From the NCBI GenBank assembly GCA_002315235.1, contig DCGK01000031.1:1-5095 (forward strand): a DNA stretch of 5,095 bases, written 5' to 3'. This document shows, one piece after another, positions 1-5,095 of the stretch. Source of the DNA: Ruminococcus sp. UBA1780. Lineage in GTDB: Bacteria; Bacillota; Clostridia; Oscillospirales; Ruminococcaceae. The position numbers were made by a program, and so were the translations under genes. The notes beneath the pieces are model-generated. The model was not told where the DNA came from and ran no database searches. It saw only the letters and a list, made by a program, of their open reading frames with translations. Within the stretch, counting starts at the first letter, position 1. Each line of letters opens with the position of its first letter.

Positions 1-808
1 TTTCAGTTGGTGTTACTGTAGGTGTATCTGTCGGTTTTTCCGTCGGTGTTAATGTTGGTGTATCTGTCGGTTTTTCCGCCGGTGTTAATGTAGGTGTTTC
101 AGACGGCTTATCTGCCGGAATTTCTGATGGTGTTGCCGGTGTAACAGGTACATCACCATTGGTAAACTTCAGTGAGCCGGCTGCGCTGCTGTATGAAATC
201 TTAATGTCATCCTCCCATGGAGCAATCTGATTCTGAGTTTTCTTGTCATTGAATCCTATTTTGTATACATGGTCGGTCTCAGGTGATTCAGGAAGTATAA
301 AAAGAAGCTTACAGAATTCGCCTGTTTCAGCCATATTCTGACCACCCTTATATGTGATAATAACCTTACTGAGCTCGGCGCTTACTGCAAGATAATCATC
401 TACTCCTTCAAAACGTGAAACAGCACCGTTGTCGTATAATGCACATCCGGCAAAAACAAGATCACTGTCGTATTCAAGAATAATCTGTCCGGCATAAATA
501 CCGTAGTTCTCTTCAATATTAAGTTTTACTTCCGCAACATACCTGCCGTCATAAGTTCCGTTCTTTATCTCATCGGAATCTGAATCTGATCTGCGAAGTT
601 CATTTGCATTGTAATACTCAAGTGTTTTCAGTGAATCGATGTTGTATAATTCATTGCTGACTGCAAACCTGTATGATGCAGTTTTTTCCTCAGCTGATAC
701 AATATCCGGTGCAGAAAATACACCGTCCTGCGGCAGAACTGCTGCTGAAGCAGATGCAAGCACTGCAAAAGCTGTTACTGCAGCCGCTGATTTTTTTAAT
801 AATTTCAT
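1..808 (-). CDS. Secreted cohesin-like surface protein with Thr/Pro-rich linker (3' end cut by window)
   Basis: Only the first 269 residues lie in the window; the frame is still open at the left edge. The ATG at 806-808 is supported by a strong Shine-Dalgarno AGGGAGG (817-823) 8 nt upstream and by an N-terminal signal peptide: KLLKK, then a hydrophobic Ala-rich stretch to about residue 25, with likely cleavage after an Ala-x-Ala around residues 20-23. Residues 45-85 form a polar segment with an SDSDSD run. Residues 85-215 are beta-rich, with patterns such as VAEVKLNI and GIYAGQIILEYDSDLVF. These resemble the opening strands of cohesin-fold modules (xQxxLxYDxxLxF), so a divergent cohesin-like module is inferred. 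From residue 217 there is a Thr/Pro linker with 12-residue tandem repeats, which usually leads to another module or a wall anchor. That part is not visible. The gene has its own promoter (848-876) and follows the terminator of the membrane gene. The exact role is unknown; it could be a scaffoldin-like, adhesin or substrate-binding protein. Confidence 0.85.
   Translation of the reverse strand, partial: MKLLKKSAAAVTAFAVLASASAAVLPQDGVFSAPDIVSAEEKTASYRFAVSNELYNIDSLKTLEYYNANELRRSDSDSDEIKNGTYDGRYVAEVKLNIEENYGIYAGQIILEYDSDLVFAGCALYDNGAVSRFEGVDDYLAVSAELSKVIITYKGGQNMAETGEFCKLLFILPESPETDHVYKIGFNDKKTQNQIAPWEDDIKISYSSAAGSLKFTNGDVPVTPATPSEIPADKPSETPTLTPAEKPTDTPTLTPTEKPTDTPTVTPTE
2..109 (-). repeat. 36-bp tandem repeat encoding a 12-residue Thr/Pro linker
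   Basis: Three adjacent 36-bp units encode KPSETPTLTPAE, KPTDTPTLTPTE and KPTDTPTVTPTE at residues 234-269 of the partial secreted protein. Units 1 and 2 counted from the window edge are close to identical in DNA; the inner unit is more diverged. A degenerate lead-in (TPATPSEIPAD) precedes them. The array continues past the left edge, so its full copy number is unknown. Such linkers keep surface modules extended and are common O-glycosylation targets in cellulosomal proteins. Confidence 0.9.
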
Positions 809-847
809 TTTACATGCCTCCCTGATGTAATAATTTTTATACTAAAT

Positions 848-876
848 ATGATATCACAAACTCGTTTAATTGTCAA
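848..876 (-). promoter_or_regulatory. Sigma-A-type promoter of the secreted cohesin-like gene
   Basis: Read on the minus strand, a perfect TTGACA -35 box (871-876) is followed by a 17-bp spacer and TATCAT (848-853), one mismatch from the consensus -10. Transcription would start near 841, giving a leader of about 33 nt with the Shine-Dalgarno at 817-823. The -35 box lies about 10 bp past the T-tract of the preceding gene's terminator, so the two genes are cleanly separated. Confidence 0.82.
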
Positions 877-885
877 ATGTTTATG

Positions 886-922
886 AAAACAAACAAAAAA
901 CGGCATATAAATATGCCGTTTT
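886..922 (-). terminator. Rho-independent terminator of the membrane glycosyltransferase-like gene
   Basis: An 11-bp perfect stem pairs 897-907 with 912-922 around a TAAA loop (core CGGCATA/TATGCCG, flanked by A/T pairs). On the minus strand it is followed by a T-rich tract (TTTTTTGTTTGTTTT, 886-900, partly shared with the stem). It starts 32 nt after the stop codon at 955-957. Confidence 0.88.
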
Positions 923-954
923 GTACGTATTTGAGTAATGATCATACCAGTTTC

Positions 955-3318
955 TTAATACCAGAAGGACACAATACTTTTTACAGAGTAAGCAATCTCA
1001 GGGAATGTGTATACTCCACCGTAATATCTGAATGCCTGATTTACAATCTGAATTCCTTCCGCATAAATCACCCATACAAGGGAGAAGCAAACCATATATG
1101 TAATAAGCTTTTTTATAGTTCCGTTTGATGTACTTTTCAGAATCAGAAACATCATCACGAAAGCACCGAGTATAATCTCAACTGAAAAATCTCCTGTATA
1201 CCTTACCGCATACCCGCTTTCCCATACTGACATTATTATTATCAGCGGAGCAGCAAGACACGGAACAGCAATTTTAAGAAGGGTCTTTATCTTCTGTTTT
1301 CTTGTCCCGAACTGTCTCATGGCTCTGCGTGAAGCAAGATAAAACCATGTAAGCGGTACAAGAGTAAACAGACCTGATGTATTCAGTGTATTAAATGTAT
1401 CTGCATAAAAATAGCCTGAACTGTGCATGTACTGAAAATCCGTTCTGACAAAAGGATACTCCATCTGGAAAACAGGCGGATTAAACAGATAATTATAAAG
1501 AGCAACCGCACAGAATTTAATATGAAACTCTGAATTTGTAAAGTCATTGATAGTAAGAGAATACTGAATACCAAAATCAAACGGTGACTCAAACCTCAGA
1601 TAGTTGTATATCATCTGCATCAGTCCCAGAATAACCATAGGCCCCATTGCACAGAGAAGATACTTAACTGATTCACGGGACAGATATCCGTGAAGTTTGT
1701 CAGCCCTGTGAGGCTCTGAAACTCTGCGCGCAGCAGACATCAGAAACAGTGCCGCACATATACAGTACACTGCAAGAGTCGGTCGGCTCAGAACAGCCAG
1801 CGAGAAGAAAAGTGAAGAAAGCGCAGTCTTCAAAAGTGATATTTTCCCTTCAGGAACACCTGACTCAATAAAAAAGAAAACAGCCCAGGACATAAAGGCC
1901 AGTCCAGCCGCCAGAGATATTTCATAAAAATCAGTTCTTCCAAGGCTGTACCAGATTCCGCTTGAAAGCTGTATTATAAACAGACACGCAATTATAATAC
2001 CGGAAGAAATACCGGAAAACCACTTTCTTATAAAAGAAAGGTACATTAACGTAATTCCGCATATTGCGGTAAATCCGAAAACAAGTATCGCAAATTCATT
2101 TGAGCAGTAATACCCTGTGATAAGATTGTACGGAAGGAACAGAAGGAGTACAGGTGCTATTCCGTAATAGGAATAGTAGTGATTCTTATAAAATACGTGA
2201 TCCCACGCATATCCTTGTCCGCCTGCTTCATTTCTCTGTGTATCATCGTATGGATTTTCAATTTCATAAAGAAAATCTTCGGTTTCCCTGTCCAGATAAA
2301 CATGCCCTTTTTTGAACGCCTCTACAAGCTCCTCTGTAACCTGATTTCCATGCTCCGCGTGGAAGCATCCGTACCACGTTCCTTCTGTCATTCTGTAATC
2401 AACAATGATAAAAGCTGCTGCAAGAAAAAGAACTGTCATTATAAATGCAGCCTTGCTGCACAGATTACTCTGTGAATCAAAGCTTTCTGACAATACGCCT
2501 CCGGAAACAGTACTGTATATAAACACTGACAATATCAGAAGCAGCACAAATCTTATATACTGTATACTGAACGGAACAGGTTTATTAATGATGATTTTGG
2601 TAAAGCAGATATTCTCTCCCTCTGACGGGCTCATCCTCAGTCTGATATCACTGACTTTACCTGAGAGATCACATCTTATATATTTTGAGTTTTCAATGTT
2701 CCGAACGGCTTCATTTCGCGCCACATCATTCCTGTACTCAGCTGAACGGGTTGAGTCCTTGGCATCAATGCAGAAACGCACTGTCTGAATTCTGGGGTCA
2801 GTATACCTCAGATCTACATATACCGAACTTACCGGAATATTTATATTTTCAATCTCTCCCTTAAATTCTTCCCCACACTGTAAATATATGGCTCCGTCAG
2901 TCAGTTCTCCGCCGGATTCTGTTTTTATGTCAGAACACGGTATTTCCTTTACAGGATAGTTTCCTGTAATAGCATAGTACGAAGGAAGATTGAACAGAGT
3001 AAGCTCCAGCAATGCTGTAACTGTTAATGCCTTTATAAAAAATTTCTGTTCTTTTCTGAAACGTTCAGTGTCCAGGTAGGAGACAAAGCATGACACCGCA
3101 GATACCAGTGACATAAAAGTATAGGCTTCCTGATAATGTCCGGGATCCACAACCTTAAAATATGCCAGCATTGATATCAGTACGAGCACAACTGACAGAA
3201 TCAGCGGTATCATTCTTTTCAGTCTTCCTGACATTCCGTGCCCGCCTGCTATCCTGTTTGTCATAAACAGAACTGCAGCTGTAATAAATGCGCATATAAA
3301 AAATATAACTGTATTCAT
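955..3318 (-). CDS. Polytopic membrane protein, GT-C-type glycosyltransferase-like, with extracytoplasmic beta-rich insert
   Basis: This is a 787-residue integral membrane protein. The ATG at 3316-3318 has a GAGGAA Shine-Dalgarno (3325-3330) 6 nt upstream. Hydrophobic segments are visible at about 2-20, 36-53, 66-81, 96-110, 252-270, 288-306, 384-401, 407-428, 435-455, 466-484, 496-529, 552-571, 646-663, 680-698, 710-727 and 738-755. Residues 115-247 form a soluble beta-rich insert with five cysteines, probably outside the membrane. A second loop (about 320-383) carries AFKKGHVYLD, NPYDD, WDHVFY and YYSYYGIAP. With LSRPT (510-514) and YNYLRFESPFDFG (571-583), this pattern recalls large GT39/PMT-like membrane proteins of Firmicutes and Actinobacteria, which transfer sugars from lipid-linked donors on the outer face. 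The family assignment rests on remembered motif style; no catalytic residue can be assigned, and donor and acceptor are unknown. Codon use (frequent ATA, AGA and AAA) suggests modest expression. The gene has its own promoter, a palindromic leader and a terminator, and lies among surface-protein genes. Confidence 0.88.
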   Translation of the reverse strand: MNTVIFFICAFITAAVLFMTNRIAGGHGMSGRLKRMIPLILSVVLVLISMLAYFKVVDPGHYQEAYTFMSLVSAVSCFVSYLDTERFRKEQKFFIKALTVTALLELTLFNLPSYYAITGNYPVKEIPCSDIKTESGGELTDGAIYLQCGEEFKGEIENINIPVSSVYVDLRYTDPRIQTVRFCIDAKDSTRSAEYRNDVARNEAVRNIENSKYIRCDLSGKVSDIRLRMSPSEGENICFTKIIINKPVPFSIQYIRFVLLLILSVFIYSTVSGGVLSESFDSQSNLCSKAAFIMTVLFLAAAFIIVDYRMTEGTWYGCFHAEHGNQVTEELVEAFKKGHVYLDRETEDFLYEIENPYDDTQRNEAGGQGYAWDHVFYKNHYYSYYGIAPVLLLFLPYNLITGYYCSNEFAILVFGFTAICGITLMYLSFIRKWFSGISSGIIIACLFIIQLSSGIWYSLGRTDFYEISLAAGLAFMSWAVFFFIESGVPEGKISLLKTALSSLFFSLAVLSRPTLAVYCICAALFLMSAARRVSEPHRADKLHGYLSRESVKYLLCAMGPMVILGLMQMIYNYLRFESPFDFGIQYSLTINDFTNSEFHIKFCAVALYNYLFNPPVFQMEYPFVRTDFQYMHSSGYFYADTFNTLNTSGLFTLVPLTWFYLASRRAMRQFGTRKQKIKTLLKIAVPCLAAPLIIIMSVWESGYAVRYTGDFSVEIILGAFVMMFLILKSTSNGTIKKLITYMVCFSLVWVIYAEGIQIVNQAFRYYGGVYTFPEIAYSVKSIVSFWY

Positions 3319-3348
3319 TATGTATTCCTCAGAGAGTATTAATAAACT

Positions 3349-3390
3349 GATTATAGTGAACGTCAGAATACTCTGACGTTCACTATAATC
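3349..3390 (-). promoter_or_regulatory. Perfect 19-bp inverted repeat in the leader of the membrane gene (operator or 5' mRNA hairpin)
   Basis: Positions 3349-3367 are the exact reverse complement of 3372-3390, separated by 4 nt (ATAC on the plus strand). The repeat starts about 6-8 nt after the predicted transcription start and ends 30 nt before the ATG, leaving the Shine-Dalgarno free. No T-tract follows it on either strand, so it does not look like an intrinsic terminator. The position fits either a repressor operator overlapping the initially transcribed region or a stable hairpin at the 5' end of the mRNA. The repeat is certain; the function is inferred. Confidence 0.8.
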
Positions 3391-3403
3391 CCAAACATTG
3401 AAT

Positions 3404-3432
3404 ATTATACACTATTCAACTGCAATAGTCAA
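3404..3432 (-). promoter_or_regulatory. Sigma-A-type promoter of the membrane glycosyltransferase-like gene
   Basis: Read on the minus strand, TTGACT (3427-3432; one mismatch from the -35 consensus) is followed by a 17-bp spacer and a perfect TATAAT (3404-3409). The predicted start is near 3396-3398, giving a leader of about 80 nt that includes the 19-bp inverted repeat. The promoter lies downstream of the terminator of the dockerin-protein gene, so the membrane gene is probably transcribed on its own. Confidence 0.85.
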
Positions 3433-3463
3433 TCAACAAAATACACAATCCGGCTTTCATGGT

Positions 3464-3513
3464 AAAACAAAAAGGAGAACACACTCTCAGAGATAACTGA
3501 GAGAATGTTCTCC
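3464..3513 (-). terminator. Rho-independent terminator of the dockerin-protein gene
   Basis: A long hairpin pairs 3474-3481 with 3506-3513 (GGAGAACA/TGTTCTCC) and 3484-3490 with 3497-3503 (CTCTCAG/CTGAGAG). A 2x2 internal mismatch separates the two helices and the loop is 6 nt. On the minus strand it is followed by TTTTTGTTTT (3464-3473). It begins 42 nt after the stop codon at 3556-3558. Confidence 0.9.
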
Positions 3514-3555
3514 GTATTTTCAGAAATTAATATCCGATAGTATCATGCAGACTGA

Positions 3556-4824
3556 TTACTTAGCAGCTGAAAGTTCAGCAAGATAATCTGAGTAGAGGAA
3601 GTCTTCTTCGCCTGTGATATCACCATCAATTGTTCTTGCATCTCTTTCAAGAATGTACTTGAGTAATACAGAACAGTCAGAAGCATCAACCTTAACTGTT
3701 TCTTCCTTATCTGAATCAAGTGCTTCGTAAGCAGCATCTTCAAGCTTCTTTGAGCCAAGCTTGCTTATTGTGTAAGCAACTTCTTCAGTCTTATCTATAC
3801 CGTCAGCTGCCCATCCTTCAGCAAAGTATGTTGAGTCAGCATCACGGTAAAGTACTTCCTTAAGGAGTACGATAGAATCCTGCTGGTTAGTTGTGTTGTT
3901 AAGGTCGCCGTCGCCCTTCATTACATAGATGATGTCGCCGTTTTCAACCTTAGCAGGAACTGCTTCCTTGTTTGCATTTGAAGCATCAAAGAACTTAGCT
4001 GAAACTTCAAAAGACTGACCTGAAACTGCTGTTTCAGGAAGTTCAACTACGAGTGTAGCAACCTTTTCATTCTTGAATTCCTTGTCCTTAACTTCTGAAA
4101 TCTTAACAGGAGCAAAACAAATACCTGTCTTGTCAGCACTTACTTCAAATGTATCTGTGTCAACAACCTTGATATCCTTAATCTTTGCGCCGTTTGAAAC
4201 GCGGAATCTTGTGTTGATAGCGCTGAATGAACCGTTGATTGTTACAGGAACTTCAACTGTGTTCTTCTTAACTGTAGCAACAGATGAACCAAACTTAACT
4301 GAAGCTGTTGCTTCTGATGCTGAACCAACAAGTAAGAACGCTGAAGCATCAGCCTTGTCTGTAGCAGCGATATCGCCTGCAGCATCTGTTACGTTTAAAA
4401 TAAATAATGAGTTTTCAGGAATAGAAGATGCCTGATTACCCTTGCCGTCAATTATATCAACTGTAACTGTAGCTATAGTATCGCCCTTCTTAACATCAGC
4501 TGAACCAGTTACAGATACCTTTCCGTCCTTAATTTCTGCATTAAGACCTTCAACTTCTGTTGAAACCTTGCTGATAACAGCCTTGTATATACCGCCGAAG
4601 TACATTTCTGCACTGAGGCCAAGTTCTGCTGAAGTAATCTTAGCAGACTTTGTTACTGTTACAGGTACACTGAAAGAAGTAAGACCCTTCTTGATTGTCT
4701 GATCCTGGAGAACTACGCCTGCCGTTGCTGTTGCTGCTTCTTCAGCTGCACATACTACTGCAGGAACTGCAAGCATGGATAATGTCATAGCTGCTGTTGT
4801 AGCTACTGAAATTACTTTTTTCAT
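3556..4824 (-). CDS. Secreted scaffoldin-like protein: two cohesin-like modules plus C-terminal dockerin-like module
   Basis: This 422-residue exported protein starts at ATG 4822-4824, with an AAGAGG Shine-Dalgarno (4831-4836) 6 nt upstream. A signal peptide (MKK, hydrophobic to about residue 24, probable cleavage near VCA-AEE at 26) supports the start. Residues 35-167 and 175-301 are two beta-rich segments, each opening with a strand of VPVTV/VPVTI type. They look like divergent cohesin-fold modules; this is inferred from pattern, not proven. Residues 304-396 resemble a type I dockerin. The first loop is GDGDLNNTTNQQD, with D305, D307, N309, N313 and D316 in calcium-ligand positions, followed by helix SIVLLKEVL. 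The second repeat (372-396) keeps D372, E374, D380 and D383 and the helix CSVLLKYIL, but its loop is less canonical. About 40 residues are inserted between the repeats. Dockerins bind partner cohesins, so the protein may dock onto a scaffold while its own modules bind partners or substrate. Lys is almost always AAG, suggesting high expression. There is no wall anchor or transmembrane tail. Confidence 0.88.
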   Translation of the reverse strand: MKKVISVATTAAMTLSMLAVPAVVCAAEEAATATAGVVLQDQTIKKGLTSFSVPVTVTKSAKITSAELGLSAEMYFGGIYKAVISKVSTEVEGLNAEIKDGKVSVTGSADVKKGDTIATVTVDIIDGKGNQASSIPENSLFILNVTDAAGDIAATDKADASAFLLVGSASEATASVKFGSSVATVKKNTVEVPVTINGSFSAINTRFRVSNGAKIKDIKVVDTDTFEVSADKTGICFAPVKISEVKDKEFKNEKVATLVVELPETAVSGQSFEVSAKFFDASNANKEAVPAKVENGDIIYVMKGDGDLNNTTNQQDSIVLLKEVLYRDADSTYFAEGWAADGIDKTEEVAYTISKLGSKKLEDAAYEALDSDKEETVKVDASDCSVLLKYILERDARTIDGDITGEEDFLYSDYLAELSAAK

Positions 4825-4865
4825 ATTAATCCTCTTTTCTTGTGTTTATTTTCATCGCTAATAAA

Positions 4866-4871
4866 ATTATA
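4866..4871 (-). promoter_or_regulatory. Possible -10 box of the dockerin-protein gene
   Basis: On the minus strand a perfect TATAAT lies about 41 nt upstream of the ATG at 4824, directly after the 4872-4903 hairpin. No acceptable -35 box is found at 16-18 bp; that position falls in the hairpin loop and arm. Transcription could start here, or the gene could be reached by read-through from the upstream gene. A strong promoter is expected from the codon bias, but it is not clearly visible in the gap. Confidence 0.35.
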
Positions 4872-4903
4872 ATTAAATCCTCCTGTCACCAGGAGGATTT
4901 AAT
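4872..4903 (-). terminator. Hairpin after the wall-anchored protein gene, probable terminator with weak U-tract
   Basis: A 13-bp perfect stem pairs 4872-4884 with 4891-4903 around a 6-nt loop. It begins 36 nt after the stop codon at 4939-4941, as expected for a terminator of the upstream gene. The tract that follows on the minus strand (TATAATTTTATT) is only moderately T-rich, so termination may be partial. The arms contain CCTCCT and AGGAGG, that is, Shine-Dalgarno and anti-Shine-Dalgarno-like sequences paired together. Confidence 0.65.
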
Positions 4904-4938
4904 ATTCAAAAGTAAGTTAAAGGAAAAACTAACCTAAA

Positions 4939-5095
4939 TTAGTCCTTCTTCTTCTTAAGAGCTACTGCTGCACCAGCTGCTGCTGCCATTGTAACTGCAA
5001 GAGCTGCTACGCCGTTGTTGCTGCTGCCTGTTGCTGGTGTTGAAGCAACCTTAGATGTTGAAACAGCTGTTGTTGTTGTTGTTTCAATTGTTGTT
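4939..5095 (-). CDS. C-terminal end of a cell-wall-anchored surface protein with sortase-type sorting signal (5' end cut by window)
   Basis: Only the last 51 codons and the TAA stop (4939-4941) are in the window. The visible end has three parts: a Thr-rich linker (TTIETTTTTAVSTSK), the pentapeptide TPATG (5026-5040) and a hydrophobic Ala/Val-rich segment of about 18 residues, followed by the tail KKKKD. This order (linker, xPxTG-type motif, membrane segment, positive tail) is the hallmark of sortase substrates. The first motif residue is Thr rather than Leu, so it is a variant of LPxTG. The alternative is a simple C-terminal membrane anchor. Lys is AAG throughout and Thr is mostly ACA, like the neighbouring dockerin-protein gene, suggesting that it too is well expressed. 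The function of the missing N-terminal part cannot be judged. It could be the wall-attached partner of the dockerin protein encoded next. Confidence 0.82.
   Translation of the reverse strand, partial: TTIETTTTTAVSTSKVASTPATGSSNNGVAALAVTMAAAAGAAVALKKKKD

Noticed and set aside
2..109. Direct repeats as a CRISPR array
   Set aside because: The units are contiguous without spacers and encode an in-frame Thr/Pro linker.
639..1128. Two plus-strand open frames (639-830 and 877-1128)
   Set aside because: They lie antisense to the start of the secreted gene, its promoter and the 3' end of the membrane gene. They have no plausible Shine-Dalgarno or family resemblance.
1383..1592. Minus-strand open frame in another frame within the membrane gene
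   Set aside because: It overlaps the larger supported gene completely and has no ribosome binding site or recognisable content. The same applies to the frame at 3543-3758.
2179..2788. Overlapping plus-strand open frames inside the membrane gene
   Set aside because: They are antisense to a well-supported 787-codon gene, and their translations look like reverse-strand noise from hydrophobic codons.
3349..3390. The palindrome as an intrinsic terminator or the end of an insertion element
   Set aside because: There is no T-tract on either strand, no target-site duplication and no transposase. The gene before it already has a complete terminator at 3464-3513.
4073..4702. Plus-strand open frames antisense to the dockerin-protein gene
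   Set aside because: Long antisense frames arise here because the real gene has strongly biased codons; there is no start signal or domain.
4750..4752. Cys25 of the dockerin protein as a lipoprotein attachment site
   Set aside because: The preceding residues are AVV, and position -1 should be Gly, Ala or Ser. Ordinary signal peptidase cleavage fits better.
3556..4824. Assigning a sca gene symbol from the Ruminococcus flavefaciens cellulosome cluster
   Set aside because: The neighbouring genes do not match the known scaC-scaA-scaB-cttA-scaE order as far as visible, and the modules are too divergent to name from sequence reading alone.
4826..4855. Nine-codon upstream frame (MKINTRKED) ending just before the dockerin-protein ATG
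   Set aside because: The nearest AGGAGG is 23 nt upstream and locked in a hairpin, too far to start translation efficiently. It is probably chance.

Overview
The window looks like chromosomal DNA of an anaerobic, moderately AT-rich Gram-positive member of the Clostridia, most likely a Ruminococcus-type gut or rumen bacterium. The evidence is a cluster of exported proteins with cohesin-like beta-sandwich modules, a dockerin-type calcium-binding module, a Thr/Pro-rich linker and a sortase-type C-terminal sorting signal. These parts are typical of cellulosome-like surface systems. The genus is inferred from this style, not from a marker gene.

All genes lie on the minus strand, so they read from high to low coordinates. 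In transcription order: (1) 4939-5095 is the 3' end of a cell-wall-anchored protein ending in a TPATG motif, a hydrophobic segment and a KKKKD tail. (2) 3556-4824 encodes a complete secreted 422-residue protein with two cohesin-like modules and a C-terminal dockerin-like module; its codon bias suggests high expression. (3) 955-3318 encodes a complete 787-residue polytopic membrane protein that resembles GT-C-type glycosyltransferases and carries an extracytoplasmic beta-rich insert. (4) 1-808 is the 5' part of another secreted protein with a probable cohesin-like module, followed by a 12-residue Thr/Pro tandem repeat that runs off the window.

The three gaps are short (146, 237 and 114 bp) and hold regulatory sequence. 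The genes appear to be separate transcription units. Good sigma-A-type promoters (17-bp spacers) precede genes 3 and 4. Rho-independent terminators follow genes 2 and 3, and a strong hairpin with a weaker U-tract follows gene 1. The most unusual non-coding element is a perfect 19-bp inverted repeat with a 4-nt loop at 3349-3390, just downstream of the gene 3 promoter and within its predicted 5' leader.

The simplest functional picture is a surface-protein locus. One protein is covalently attached to the wall, one can bridge through a dockerin and perhaps through its cohesin-like modules, and one projects on a Thr/Pro linker. A membrane glycosyltransferase-like protein sits between them and could modify a surface polymer or the Thr-rich linkers. 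That last link is a hypothesis based on gene neighbourhood only.
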